Source: an uncultured Oscillospiraceae bacterium
GTDB lineage: Bacteria; Bacillota; Clostridia; Oscillospirales; Acutalibacteraceae
Assembly (NCBI GenBank): GCA_949289045.1
Contig: CASEMN010000007.1
Coordinates: 1 to 64,000 of the forward strand
Reading direction: 5' to 3'
DNA: 64,000 nt
How positions within the stretch are numbered: the first letter of the stretch is position 1; the number at the start of each line of letters is the position of its first letter. This document shows, piece by piece, positions 1 through 8,396 of this stretch. Position numbers and translations under genes: made by a program. A model generated the notes under the pieces. That model saw only the letters and a program-made list of their open reading frames with translations, had not been told where the DNA came from and ran no database searches.

Positions 1-60
1 ACTGAATCTCAAATTCTTTCAGGGTTCCTTTTCGTCTTTCGTTGTTTAATTTTCAAGGTC
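1..60 (-). promoter_or_regulatory. Likely 16S rRNA operon leader
   Basis: Read on the minus strand, positions 60-41 give GACCTTGAAAATTAAACAAC. This closely matches the conserved leader element found between the rrn promoters and the 16S gene in Bacillus and Clostridium. It lies directly downstream of two tandem consensus promoters. No rRNA sequence is inside the window, so the 16S gene is inferred to begin left of position 1. Confidence 0.6.
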
Positions 61-96
61 CGTTATCGCCTCGTCCTTGTCGGTTGAAGCTTGATT

Positions 97-125
97 ATTT
101 TATCACAGCTTCTTGCCTTTGTCAA
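97..125 (-). promoter_or_regulatory. Promoter P2 of putative rrn operon
   Basis: On the minus strand TTGACA (125-120) is separated by exactly 17 bases from TAAAAT (102-97). It is the downstream member of a tandem pair spaced about 104 bases, the usual P1/P2 arrangement of Firmicute rrn operons, and it reads out of the window to the left. Confidence 0.7.
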
Positions 126-200
126 GAACTTTTTTGAAGTTTTTCGAAGTTTTTTGTTTTTGCTTTACTTCGTTGTCCTCCGTTTTGCGGCGACTTGTAC

Positions 201-229
201 ATATTACCACACCGATTTAGCTTTGTCAA
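201..229 (-). promoter_or_regulatory. Promoter P1 of putative rrn operon
   Basis: On the minus strand TTGACA (229-224), a 17-base spacer and TAATAT (206-201). Upstream of the -35 (230-255) the minus strand is rich in A-tracts, resembling an UP element. It shares its upstream region with the divergent metA promoter. Confidence 0.7.
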
Positions 230-259
230 CACCTTTTTTCATTTTTTTCTAATTTTTTC

Positions 260-288
260 TTGCACTGCTCTTTTGCTTCTGCTATACT
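260..288 (+). promoter_or_regulatory. Promoter of metA
   Basis: TTGCAC (260-265), a 17-base spacer, TATACT (283-288). Transcription would begin near 295 and leave a leader of about 40 bases before the metA start at 335. That is too short for a SAM or T-box riboswitch. Confidence 0.65.
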
Positions 289-334
289 TAAGCTATTCCA
301 TTATTTATAGTATTATAAGAAAGGGGTGCTGGAT

Positions 335-1249
335 ATGCCTATTAAAATAGATAACGCTTTACCTGCCAAGCATGTCCTTGAGCTTGAAAACGTTTTCGTT
401 ATGTCGGAGGACAGAGCTATCGCTCAGGATATCCGTCCCCTTAAAATTATAATCCTTAATCTTATGCCCACAAAAATTGAAACAGAAACACAGATACTTC
501 GTCTGCTCAGTAATACTCCCCTTCAGGTTGAGGTTGAGCTTATGCACACTGCAACTCACAAGGCAAAAAACACCTCTGAGGAGCATATGCTTAAATTTTA
601 TAAGACTTTTGATGAAGTCAAGTATGAGAAATTTGACGGAATGATTATAACAGGCGCTCCCGTTGAAAATCTTCCCTTCGAACAGGTGGATTACTGGCCG
701 GAGCTATGCGAAATCATGGAATGGAGCAAAACAAACGTCTATTCCACATTTCACATCTGCTGGGGCGCTCAGGCTGCACTTTATTATCACTACGGTGTAC
801 CAAAGCATCCTCTTAAAGAGAAATGTTTCGGCATTTTTCCCCACTGGCCTCTTGATTTAAATCATCCCATTATGCGTGGATTTGATGATATATACTATGT
901 ACCCCATTCAAGACATACAGAGACAAAGCGTTCGGACATAGCTCTTGTTAAGGATTTGCAGATCCTTTCTTATTCCGATTTGGCAGGAGTACATTTAATT
1001 TCAGATATGTGCTGCCGCAACTTTTACGCAACAGGTCATTCGGAATATGACAGAAACACTCTTTCAAACGAATATTTCCGAGATTTGCACAGAGGACTTA
1101 ATCCCAAACTTCCCTATAACTATTTCCCGGACGATGACCCAAACCGAGTGCCTCCCATGACATGGCGACAGACCGGAAATATGCTCTTTTCCAACTGGCT
1201 CAACTATTTCGTCTATCAGAAAACACCGTATGATTTGTCAAATCTGTAA
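335..1249 (+). CDS. metA: Homoserine O-acetyltransferase (MetA family)
   Basis: Activates homoserine for methionine synthesis in the cytoplasm. The 304-aa protein spans the full MetA family. The expected active-site residues fall at their usual numbers when the ATG at 335 is used: Cys142 (HICWGAQ), His235 and Glu237 (GHSEYDR). Residue 111 is Glu in GAPVENLPF. In studied enzymes Glu111 goes with acetyl-CoA use and Gly111 with succinyl-CoA use, so this is called an acetyltransferase. The ATG is preceded by AAGAAAGGGG about 9 bases upstream, and an in-frame GTG at 326 is rejected. The gene stands alone, with its own promoter and terminator. Confidence 0.93.
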   Translation: MPIKIDNALPAKHVLELENVFVMSEDRAIAQDIRPLKIIILNLMPTKIETETQILRLLSNTPLQVEVELMHTATHKAKNTSEEHMLKFYKTFDEVKYEKFDGMIITGAPVENLPFEQVDYWPELCEIMEWSKTNVYSTFHICWGAQAALYYHYGVPKHPLKEKCFGIFPHWPLDLNHPIMRGFDDIYYVPHSRHTETKRSDIALVKDLQILSYSDLAGVHLISDMCCRNFYATGHSEYDRNTLSNEYFRDLHRGLNPKLPYNYFPDDDPNRVPPMTWRQTGNMLFSNWLNYFVYQKTPYDLSNL

Positions 1250-1272
1250 AATCCGCATATCTTAGAAACTGC

Positions 1273-1298
1273 AAAAGCCACCTGACGGTGGCTTTTTT
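1273..1298 (+). terminator. Rho-independent terminator of metA
   Basis: Perfect stem AAAAGCCACC / GGTGGCTTTT with loop TGAC, followed by a T tract, 24 bases after the metA stop. Its A-rich left arm may also serve the convergent GH31 gene. Confidence 0.85.
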
Positions 1299-1318
1299 CT
1301 TTTGAGCAATTGAAGCTT

Positions 1319-3268
1319 TTAATTAAAGCAATTTATAACATTGCTTCCCTTTCTTACTAAAGCAACAAAATCGTTTACTTCTACTTCTATCTCATGCCAG
1401 CCTTGTGAATAAACTTTATTATTCATAGTAAGAACCCATTCGCCCTGCGGAACATAAAACTTCTTGATTTTTTGTCCCTGATTCACAACAGGTGCAAAAA
1501 TAATATCATCACCGAACATATATTGTTCATCGAGCGTATAACAAATTTCATCATCGGGATACTCAAAAAACATTGGTCTAACAATCGGATATCCCTTTTC
1601 ACTTGCAATATTCATCTGCTCTTTTATGTAGGGCCTGAGATTTTCTCTAAGCATAATAAGATTTTTGAGTATTTCAAAGTTTTCCTCACCAAACGACCAA
1701 ATTTCATTGGGATCTCCGCTCGGCTCCTTAAGATTGCTTTTTTCAATATGCCTTACTCTAGTTCCATGGAGCCTCATAACTGGTGAAAAAACTCCGAACT
1801 GGAACCATCGTACAATCAGTTCCCTGAAATAATCGCTTGTGGTATCTCCGCCATAAAAACCACCAATATCGGTATTCCACCAGGGAATACCGCACATTGC
1901 CATATTCATTCCTGCATGAACCTGACATTTAAGGCTTTCAAAAGTTGATTCAATATCTCCCGACCAGACAAGAGAGCCAAATTTCTGACTTCCAAGATAA
2001 GCACACCTTGTAAGTGTAATTATATCGTCACGGCCCATGCTTTTAAATCCATCATATGCCATCTTTGAATAGTAATAGGGATAGAGAAGTCCTACCACAT
2101 CTCCTCTTCCTTTTTTCATAAGGAGATTATCAAACTGTTCGGGATGTATTTCCGGCTCCGCCTCATCGAACCATAAGGCATCAACACCGTTATCGATGTA
2201 ATTTTCTTTAAGCTTACTCCAGACAAAATCTCTTGTCTCTTCGTTAGTGGCGTCGATTTCAGCCTGCCAGCCGTAAAACTCAAAAATCCTGTCAGAACCT
2301 CGGGTAGTTCTGATAAGCATATTTCTGTCTTTCATATGCCTATAATTTTCGCTGTTTTCGTTTATTGTCGGCCATACGGATACGACAAGATTTGTTCCCA
2401 TGCTGTGCAGTTCATCGGTCATAGCTTTGACATCCGGCCAATATTTGGGATCAAATTTATAGTCACCCTGTTCTGTCCAGTGGAAATAATCCGCTATGAT
2501 CACCGAAAGAGGAATTTTTTCATCCCTGTATCTTCTCGCAACCTCAAGAAGCATATCCTGAGTTTCATAGCGAAGCCTGCACTGCCAAAATCCTGTTGCC
2601 CAATATGGCATTTCCGGAGCATGACCCGTGAGATCAGCGAGAGTTTCGCTTACTTTCTTTGGAGTTCCACCTATTACAACATAATCAATAAGCTTTGATG
2701 CATCACTGTTCCACCGTGTTCTGTTCATGGCAAGCTCAACACTGCCGACAGAGGGATTATTCCAAATAAAACCGTAACCTAAAGATGAATAAACATAGGG
2801 AATTACACAGTTGGCGTTTGTGTTGATTATATCGTAAACTCCGCCCTTTAAATCAAAGGGATTATTCATACTGTGTCCCAAACCGAAAAAGTGCTCATTT
2901 TTATTTGCTTCAAAGCTAACCCTACATTTCCAGATTCCGCTGTGTTTATTTAAATAGTTTCTGTATCCGTTATAAAAGGTCAGCTCAGGCTGCTCTTCGA
3001 GAATTATTTTACCATCGTAATAAAAAGTAACTTTTCCGTTATTCCTGAGAACCGCTTTTGTTTTTCCCTGAGTCATTGATACAAAATTATCGCCTTCTTC
3101 AATTTCGCAGTCAACATCCTGAGGCATAAGAGTATAGTTTTCATCAATAACGCTACAATCTGGAAAACCCTGGAATCTTATAGCATTATCTGCACAGGGA
3201 GTAAGTCTTACAAGTTCTCCGCTTCGTGAAAATAAAATTTCATTCTTGTTTATTACGATGTTTTTCAT
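1319..3268 (-). CDS. Glycoside hydrolase family 31 (alpha-glucosidase/alpha-xylosidase type)
   Basis: A 649-aa enzyme that should release alpha-linked glucose or xylose from oligosaccharides. It has an N-terminal beta-sandwich (about 1-215), the GH31 (beta/alpha)8 barrel (about 220-560) and a C-terminal beta domain. The nucleophile is Asp368 in LWFDEAEPE and the likely acid/base is Asp438 in WSGDIEST. The WFDEAEPE form is seen in the alpha-xylosidase and transglucosidase branches, so the exact substrate is open. There is no signal peptide, so it acts on imported sugars in the cytoplasm. The ATG at 3268 follows GGAGG at a 5-base spacing; an upstream in-frame TTG overlaps that site and is rejected. 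No sugar transporter is adjacent. Confidence 0.88.
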   Translation of the reverse strand: MKNIVINKNEILFSRSGELVRLTPCADNAIRFQGFPDCSVIDENYTLMPQDVDCEIEEGDNFVSMTQGKTKAVLRNNGKVTFYYDGKIILEEQPELTFYNGYRNYLNKHSGIWKCRVSFEANKNEHFFGLGHSMNNPFDLKGGVYDIINTNANCVIPYVYSSLGYGFIWNNPSVGSVELAMNRTRWNSDASKLIDYVVIGGTPKKVSETLADLTGHAPEMPYWATGFWQCRLRYETQDMLLEVARRYRDEKIPLSVIIADYFHWTEQGDYKFDPKYWPDVKAMTDELHSMGTNLVVSVWPTINENSENYRHMKDRNMLIRTTRGSDRIFEFYGWQAEIDATNEETRDFVWSKLKENYIDNGVDALWFDEAEPEIHPEQFDNLLMKKGRGDVVGLLYPYYYSKMAYDGFKSMGRDDIITLTRCAYLGSQKFGSLVWSGDIESTFESLKCQVHAGMNMAMCGIPWWNTDIGGFYGGDTTSDYFRELIVRWFQFGVFSPVMRLHGTRVRHIEKSNLKEPSGDPNEIWSFGEENFEILKNLIMLRENLRPYIKEQMNIASEKGYPIVRPMFFEYPDDEICYTLDEQYMFGDDIIFAPVVNQGQKIKKFYVPQGEWVLTMNNKVYSQGWHEIEVEVNDFVALVRKGSNVINCFN

Positions 3269-3420
3269 ACCGTCCTCCAAAATTATAATAAATTATTAAG
3301 TACATAATTTTTACAGCCAAATTTTTATTATCCGCAGCAGCTAATTAGCAACATTTTATTAAGATAATTAATCCAGCTTTTAAATTGTCATGTTCTATTA
3401 TATATATTGCTTTTTATATT

Positions 3421-3780
3421 TTAAGATAATATCTCCTCCTGCTTTTTTCTGCTGAAACTGCTCAGCACCAGCTGATACGATTTATCCAGCATTTCTTTGA
3501 GCAGATCATCAGGTACTTCGCCATCAGGATTTATGGAATTCCAATGCGTCTTATTCATATAGTATCCGGGAATTATATCATCAAATTGCTGACGTAAGAA
3601 CTCTCCCTCATCAGGATTCAGCTTCAATGTTATGTAATGGGGCTCGCCATCAGAGTCAAGACAAATTGCCGCAAACATTTTACCGCCAATCTGATAGCGT
3701 ATCCAGTTCCATTCTATTTTTAAATCTTTGGTAACACCTTTTTTATTCAGCAAATAATTGTCGATCCACTCGTATTTCAT
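3421..3780 (-). CDS. MmcQ/YjbR family protein
   Basis: A 119-aa protein of the YjbR/MmcQ family, which adopts a CyaY-like double-wing fold. Typical features are an N-terminal Tyr/Trp-rich helix, the central GGKMFAAI strand, the YITLKLNP strand and the C-terminal NKTHWNSI segment followed by a helix. The biochemical role of the family is not settled; some members are annotated as DNA-binding. The start has a clear AGGAG 6 bases upstream. It is followed by 140 bases without a recognisable gene before GH31. Confidence 0.8.
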   Translation of the reverse strand: MKYEWIDNYLLNKKGVTKDLKIEWNWIRYQIGGKMFAAICLDSDGEPHYITLKLNPDEGEFLRQQFDDIIPGYYMNKTHWNSINPDGEVPDDLLKEMLDKSYQLVLSSFSRKKQEEILS

Positions 3781-3803
3781 AAACTCTCCTAATATTCTCA
3801 GAC

Positions 3804-4052
3804 TCAGCTGTTATTTAACTTTCGCAAATTATCTATTCTCTCGGGGTTTTCCGTTGAAGCCCACTCTTTTAATTTATCACAAGGGAATTGCTTGCACTCA
3901 CCGCAATTATTCTGTGATTTTTCAGCATTGCACCGATACAGTTCACAATTACCCCAAAAAACTTTTCCCTCAATCTGCCGGCACCCCTTACAATTTTGTT
4001 CGTTTTTAAATTTGCAGCTATCACAATCTATTCCGCAAACGCTATAATTCAT
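3804..4052 (-). CDS. DUF3795 cysteine-rich protein
   Basis: An 82-aa protein with many Cys residues arranged as in DUF3795: CGIDCDSCKF near the N-terminus, NCKGCRQ, then NNCGECKQFPCDKLKEW. The pattern suggests metal or Fe-S binding, but the function is unknown. I start it at the ATG at 4052 (MNYSVCGIDC), with GAGGAG 9 bases upstream; the longer in-frame start at 4079 has no good ribosome binding site. It lies 23 bases before the YjbR gene and is probably co-transcribed with it. Confidence 0.75.
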   Translation of the reverse strand: MNYSVCGIDCDSCKFKNEQNCKGCRQIEGKVFWGNCELYRCNAEKSQNNCGECKQFPCDKLKEWASTENPERIDNLRKLNNS

Positions 4053-4290
4053 CACAGCAAACTCCTCGAATATAATCAAAATATCTTAACCAAATTATAA
4101 GGGATAACATTATTTTTTTCAATGCAAATTGATGAATTTAGTAAGCTTATATATGAGCTGGAATAGTAAAATGACAGTGAAGTAATTCCATCAACAGTGA
4201 AATTTCATAATATGAAATTTAATTCTTTTCCCGGGAATAAATTTTATCTGTTTATATTTGCTGTGTTCTGGCGTATCATTATTTTATTTC

Positions 4291-4317
4291 AAAAAAAGAC
4301 CGCACAAAGGCGGTCTT
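4291..4317 (-). terminator. Terminator of bioY
   Basis: On the minus strand the stem AAGACCGC / GCGGTCTT is followed by TTTTTTT. It lies about 40 bases after the bioY stop. Confidence 0.85.
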
Positions 4318-4355
4318 ATATATAAATGAATATTTCTCTAACAAAAATATAATTA

Positions 4356-4901
4356 TTATTTCGGAAGATATTTTGACAAAGGCTTTTTCAGCTTTCGGCT
4401 CAAGAGCACTACTGCCAACATTTTTATAATATCTCCCGGAATAAACGGAAATACACATGCCCCAAGGGTAGCCAAAATGGTAGAATGATTAATTACTATA
4501 AACCAAACTGTTCCAAAGGCATAGCAAGTCAAAGTTGCCAGCGTCATGACAAGATATAACTTAACAGGAGAGTCTTTAAAGCGCTTAGCGAAAAGACCGG
4601 TTATAAGAGCTGCAAATATGTAGCCGATTATATATCCGCCTGTTTTTCCGAAAAGCACACCTGCTCCGCCGGAAAAATTACTAAACACAGGTACTCCAAC
4701 TAAACCCAAAAGCACATAGACAATCACACTTAAAGTGCCATATTTTGCTCCTAAAAGCACTCCCGCAAAATTTACAGCGAATAGGGCGAGGTTTATCGGT
4801 ATCATAGGCAAAGGAATTTGTATCTGCGAACAGATACCTATAAATGCTGCAAAAACAGCAGTTGCACAAAGATAGTAAATTTTCTCTGGTTTCTTAGTCA
4901 A
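4356..4901 (-). CDS. bioY: Biotin transporter BioY (ECF S-component)
   Basis: A 181-aa integral membrane protein with about six hydrophobic segments and the BioY signatures IPLPMIPINLALFAV and GKTGGYIIGYIFAA. BioY binds biotin and works with an energy-coupling module (EcfA/A'/T). No bioM/bioN or EcfAT genes are nearby, so it likely uses a shared module encoded elsewhere. A TTG at 4901 with AGGAG 8 bases upstream is preferred over the in-frame GTG at 4910, which overlaps that site. The gene is monocistronic: a BirA-type operator covers its promoter, indicating repression when biotin is plentiful, and it ends at a strong terminator. Confidence 0.9.
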   Translation of the reverse strand: MTKKPEKIYYLCATAVFAAFIGICSQIQIPLPMIPINLALFAVNFAGVLLGAKYGTLSVIVYVLLGLVGVPVFSNFSGGAGVLFGKTGGYIIGYIFAALITGLFAKRFKDSPVKLYLVMTLATLTCYAFGTVWFIVINHSTILATLGACVFPFIPGDIIKMLAVVLLSRKLKKPLSKYLPK

Positions 4902-4955
4902 ATTTATCACTCCTCATAACAGATTATCAATTCCAAGTTTTTCATGACACGAATT

Positions 4956-4984
4956 ATTATAACTGCCTTTGAGAACATTGTCAA
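4956..4984 (-). promoter_or_regulatory. Promoter of bioY
   Basis: Consensus TTGACA (4984-4979), 17-base spacer, TATAAT (4961-4956) on the minus strand. The -35 box lies inside one arm of the BirA-type palindrome. Confidence 0.85.
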
Positions 4985-5009
4985 CCTAAATTTAATATTA
5001 AGTTGACAA
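4978..5009. promoter_or_regulatory. BirA operator
   Basis: Perfect inverted repeat TTGTCAAC-N16-GTTGACAA. The arm sequence and the 16-base gap match the Firmicute BirA operator (TTGTTAAC-N16-GTTAACAA type). It overlaps the bioY -35 box, so binding should block RNA polymerase. Confidence 0.8.
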
Positions 5010-5020
5010 AGAAGGAAAAG

Positions 5021-5050
5021 AAAAATCCGCACCTTTCGGTACGGATTTTT
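5021..5050 (-). terminator. Terminator (downstream of lipid kinase)
   Basis: Stem AAAAATCCG / CGGATTTTT, extended by ACC/GGT across a mismatch, with loop TTTC. Symmetric A and T tracts make it potentially bidirectional. It lies about 110 bases beyond the kinase stop and just upstream of the bioY operator. Confidence 0.75.
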
Positions 5051-5158
5051 ACAATATTATTTATTCATGTATAGGCTCTAAAGTAAACAGGTTGTAAGCT
5101 TACTATATATTGTATACTATTATATAATAAGCATTGCAATCTATAATCACTGATGGAT

Positions 5159-6115
5159 TTAAACAGTGGCGGGTGAAAGGAACTCATCCTTATGAGTATT
5201 ATAGTACTCGCAATTTTTAGGCACTATAAAATTAATGCCTTTTTCTACGATTTCAAAAGTCGCATCGGTTATTGTACTGCTTTCTCCGTCGCATATCATA
5301 GGAATAGGTGTGTCACTGTGAACAGTTATTTTTTTGCCCTGCTTGAAAGTAACGAAATCATCGTATTTACCAGTAAGGTGATTACCAGATTTATATGCGG
5401 CGATGATCGGGAAAAGCTTTAACTTTGAAAGCTTCTTCTCAACTACGATAAAGTCAAGTTTTCCGTCGGTAAGTTTTGCGTATGGTGCACTTTTGAATCC
5501 GCCACCGTACCACTGAGCATTCGCAGCAAGGCAGAAAATAGAATTTATTGTAAAAGGTTCATCATCATCAATTTTGACGGTGATTTTTCTTGCAATTTTT
5601 CCCAAGAAGCAGTAAAGCGTTGAAGCAACGTATGCCATTTCTCCCGTCATAAAAGAAGGTTTATTAAAATCGTCCTTTTTAGCGCATATTACAGCGTCAA
5701 GTCCAACAGAGCAATGGCTTATACCCACTGTATCTCCTGACTTTACAAGGTCAAACTTTACAGCTGCTCCCTCAACCTGATTTTTAACGTCCAAAAGAGT
5801 TTCTTTATCTCCAAGCATTTTAGCAAAATCGTTACCGGAACCCAGAGGGATTATACCTACTTCCACATTATCAAAGCCGTATGCACCGTTGATTATCTGG
5901 AAGAGAGTTCCGTCGCCTCCGCAGGCGTATACTCTCATCCGTTCTCCAGTCATACACTTATTATGTACAAACTCTCTGCCGTCGCTTCCTGAAGTCGGCA
6001 TATATATTTCCGCATCAATTCCCGTCTGCGCAATGTATTGTTCGATTTTAGGTTTAATAAATTCAGCCGCCTTTCCCTTTCCGGCATTGGGGTTAATTAA
6101 AAAATAATACTTCAT
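5159..6115 (-). CDS. Diacylglycerol/lipid kinase (YegS/DgkB family)
   Basis: A 318-aa soluble kinase that phosphorylates a lipid such as diacylglycerol at the membrane face, recycling it into phospholipid synthesis. The catalytic domain opens with NPNAGKGK, followed by the nucleotide-binding CGGDGTLFQIINGAYG motif near residue 65 and the IPLGSGNDFAKML motif. The start at 6115 has AGGAGG 7 bases upstream; the 21-residue extension to 6178 is not supported. It has its own promoter and probably forms a single-gene unit. Whether the substrate is diacylglycerol or another lipid cannot be read from the sequence. Confidence 0.88.
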   Translation of the reverse strand: MKYYFLINPNAGKGKAAEFIKPKIEQYIAQTGIDAEIYMPTSGSDGREFVHNKCMTGERMRVYACGGDGTLFQIINGAYGFDNVEVGIIPLGSGNDFAKMLGDKETLLDVKNQVEGAAVKFDLVKSGDTVGISHCSVGLDAVICAKKDDFNKPSFMTGEMAYVASTLYCFLGKIARKITVKIDDDEPFTINSIFCLAANAQWYGGGFKSAPYAKLTDGKLDFIVVEKKLSKLKLFPIIAAYKSGNHLTGKYDDFVTFKQGKKITVHSDTPIPMICDGESSTITDATFEIVEKGINFIVPKNCEYYNTHKDEFLSPATV

Positions 6116-6211
6116 AGCGCTCCTCCTGAATTTTTTCTTCCCCTTAAAGCGACATAGCGACAAAAGATAAAGCAGCACGCTGAAAATGCCTTAGTGTTTG
6201 GGGACTTTAGT

Positions 6212-6240
6212 ATAATAAACCATTTAAGTGATTTTGTCAA
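6212..6240 (-). promoter_or_regulatory. Promoter of lipid kinase gene
   Basis: TTGACA (6240-6235), 17-base spacer, TATTAT (6217-6212) on the minus strand, about 95 bases before the start codon. The rest of 6241-6455 is AT-rich and shows nothing else I can support. Confidence 0.75.
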
Positions 6241-6455
6241 TTTTTTTAATAGAGTTTTTATAAATTTGTCTATTATTTACAAGTACGAATATGCGTACAA
6301 ATCTATGACTTAAATAAAATATTTTGCGAAATCGACAACCCCAAAAATTTTTTTGATAATCTGTCGGACATATACTTCCAAACCGAAAAACAGACTTTTT
6401 TTAAAATTACTACTATTTATCTCTTTTTTTGAAATCCGAGCGACTGTTTCAGAAA

Positions 6456-6495
6456 AAATCCAGCCGGAAAAGGCAGAGCTTCCCCGACTGGATTT
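6456..6495 (-). terminator. Terminator of rRNA methyltransferase gene
   Basis: On the minus strand AAATCCAG-T-CGG pairs with CCG-G-CTGGATTT around a 16-base loop and runs into TTTTTT. It follows the stop codon at 6517 by about 20 bases. Confidence 0.8.
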
Positions 6496-6516
6496 ATGTA
6501 TCACAATCACAATATT

Positions 6517-7632
6517 TTATTTAAAATACATATAAAGCTGACATTTTATCATTCCGTTATAAAGTTTTCTGCGCTTATCAGCTTTTCTGCCGAAAAACTT
6601 TTCAAACTCCTCAGAAGGACTTATTGCACAATAACTCCAGCCCTTTTTCTGCTGAAATTTCTCTCCCATAATCCGATAAATCTCTTCACACTCTTTAACA
6701 GTAAGCAGTCTTTCTCCGTAAGGCGGATTACAAATTACAGTACCCCTTTCAGTCTGAGGTTCAAAGTCTTTTATATCTCGGCAGTTAAGCACTATGTTTT
6801 TCTCAACTCCTGCACGTTTTGAGTTCATCCTCGTAAGGCGAAGCGCTTCTTCGTCAATATCAGAACCGAAAGCGGTAAAATCAGGATTATACTGTATTAA
6901 ATCTCTGGCTCTGTACTGCTCAGTTTCCCAAACAGCCTCGTCGATAACCTCCCACCTTTGAGCGGCAAAGGTTCTGTTAAGTCCCGGAGCAATATTTTGT
7001 ACCAACATCGCTCCCTCAATAAGGATAGTACCCGAACCGCAGAAGGGATCATACAAGGTATGATAGCTGCGAAGTCTTGAAAGATTTGCCATTGCGGCGG
7101 CAAGGGTTTCCTTTATAGGAGCCGCTGACGACGCAGGGCGATATCCTCTTTTGTGAAGTCCTATACCCGAAGTATCAAGTAGCAGCAAAGCCTTATCCTT
7201 CATAATTGAAAACTGAATCTGATGCACCGGTCCGCTTTCCTCAAACCAGGAAACACCGTACTTTGAACGAAGTCTTTCAACCACCGCTTTTTTTACAATA
7301 GACTGACAGTCGCTAACACTGAAAAGCTTTGAATTAAGACAATATCCCTTTACAGGAAAAGTATCTGTCTTAGAAATCCAATTTTCCCAAGGTAAAGCCT
7401 TTGTGCCCTCAAAAAGCTCATCGAAAGTTTTCGCTTCAAAGCTTCCAAGGACAATCTGTATACGTTCTGAGTAGCGGGAACCTATATTTGCACGGGCGAG
7501 AATATATTCGTCGCCCTCAAAGAAAACTCTTCCGTTTTCTGCAGCTACATTTTCAGCTCCCATATTACGCATTTCTTCCGCCACAAGACCTTCGAGGCCC
7601 AAAAGACAGGGAGCTGACATTTTTATATTCAT
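6517..7632 (-). CDS. RlmL/YpsC-type 23S rRNA (guanine-N2) methyltransferase
   Basis: A 371-aa protein with an N-terminal ferredoxin-like/THUMP region (about 1-155) that binds RNA and a C-terminal Rossmann methyltransferase domain. The domain shows the SAM-binding segment DPFCGSGTILIEGA near residue 195 and the catalytic CNPPYGERL motif near 307, typical of N2-guanine methyltransferases of the RlmL/YpsC (COG0116) family. The expected target is a guanine of 23S rRNA; this is family knowledge. ATG at 7632 has AAAGGA upstream. The gene has its own terminator and no operon partner. Confidence 0.9.
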   Translation of the reverse strand: MNIKMSAPCLLGLEGLVAEEMRNMGAENVAAENGRVFFEGDEYILARANIGSRYSERIQIVLGSFEAKTFDELFEGTKALPWENWISKTDTFPVKGYCLNSKLFSVSDCQSIVKKAVVERLRSKYGVSWFEESGPVHQIQFSIMKDKALLLLDTSGIGLHKRGYRPASSAAPIKETLAAAMANLSRLRSYHTLYDPFCGSGTILIEGAMLVQNIAPGLNRTFAAQRWEVIDEAVWETEQYRARDLIQYNPDFTAFGSDIDEEALRLTRMNSKRAGVEKNIVLNCRDIKDFEPQTERGTVICNPPYGERLLTVKECEEIYRIMGEKFQQKKGWSYCAISPSEEFEKFFGRKADKRRKLYNGMIKCQLYMYFK

Positions 7633-7715
7633 AATTTCAACATTCCTTTGCTTTATTCATTAATGCAATTCGCTTTCTTTAAACACACTGCAGTATAGAT
7701 TTTATCAAAAAAACA

Positions 7716-7735
7716 GGCGGGGCACAAGCCCCGCC
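7716..7735 (-). terminator. Terminator of hpf
   Basis: Perfect 8-bp GC stem GGCGGGGC / GCCCCGCC with a 4-base loop, followed on the minus strand by TGTTTTTTT. Confidence 0.9.
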
Positions 7736-7747
7736 GATTATTATCAT

Positions 7748-8272
7748 TTATCTCTCAGGTTCAAGTAAACCGTAACCGCCATCCTTGCGGCAGTAAACTA
7801 CGTTTACATCGCCTGTTTCAGCATTAAGGAACATATAAAACTGATGACCGAGCATATTCATCTGAAGAATTGCCTCTTCGACATTCTGGGGACGAAGATT
7901 GACCGGTTTTGTTCTAACCACATCATACTCTACTTCCTCAGCTATAGGCTCCTCATCAGCATAAGCTTCAAATGCGCCTTGACGAAGCTTTTTCTCGATT
8001 CTCGTTTTATTTTTTCTCATTTGTCTTATCAGGGAATCTGCACATCTGTCAAGAGCCTCGTTAAGAGTTTCGGCTCTCTCTTCAGCACGGAAAATCATGC
8101 CGCTGTTAAAAACGGTGATTTCAACTGACTGGGATGTTTTATCCACGGTGGCGGTTACTTTTGCCTCCGCCTCGTCACCGAAAAAGCGTTCAATTTTGCT
8201 GAGCTTTTTTTCAACACGCTCTTTAAAGGATTCTCTCGGTGTGCATTTACGTCCGATAACTGTAATCTTCAT
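7748..8272 (-). CDS. hpf: Ribosome hibernation promoting factor, long form
   Basis: A 174-aa protein that dimerises 70S ribosomes into inactive 100S particles in stationary phase. It has the N-terminal S30AE/HPF domain (about 1-95; MKITVIGRKCTPRESFKERVEKK is its first strand and helix) and the C-terminal domain typical of long HPF (about 115-174, PVNLRPQNVEEAILQMNMLGHQFYMF), which mediates ribosome dimerisation. ATG at 8272 follows AAGGGG; the 29-residue extension upstream is not coding. A TGC-TATAAT extended -10 lies upstream and a strong terminator downstream, so it is monocistronic. Confidence 0.93.
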   Translation of the reverse strand: MKITVIGRKCTPRESFKERVEKKLSKIERFFGDEAEAKVTATVDKTSQSVEITVFNSGMIFRAEERAETLNEALDRCADSLIRQMRKNKTRIEKKLRQGAFEAYADEEPIAEEVEYDVVRTKPVNLRPQNVEEAILQMNMLGHQFYMFLNAETGDVNVVYCRKDGGYGLLEPER

Positions 8273-8341
8273 ATTTCCATCCCCTTTAAAACGGTGAAAC
8301 CTTTTCACCTGATTTACCAGAAACTTTGTTTCTGTGATTGT

Positions 8342-8350
8342 ATTATAGCA
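8342..8350 (-). promoter_or_regulatory. Extended -10 of hpf
   Basis: TGC directly followed by TATAAT on the minus strand, 70 bases before the hpf start. No good -35 box is visible, which is usual for extended -10 promoters. Confidence 0.5.
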
Positions 8351-8396
8351 CATATACACAGAAAAGTATAGATGGAATATGAATAAATTATTGTTT

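Noticed and set aside
4200..4220. Palindrome AAATTTCAT-AAT-ATGAAATTT between DUF3795 and the bioY terminator
   Set aside because: A perfect 9-bp inverted repeat, but AT-only apart from one C/G per arm, not next to any promoter and without a T tract; no function can be supported.
6310..6535. Short open frames on both strands near 6.3-6.5 kb
   Set aside because: They overlap the terminator of the rRNA methyltransferase gene and have no ribosome binding site.
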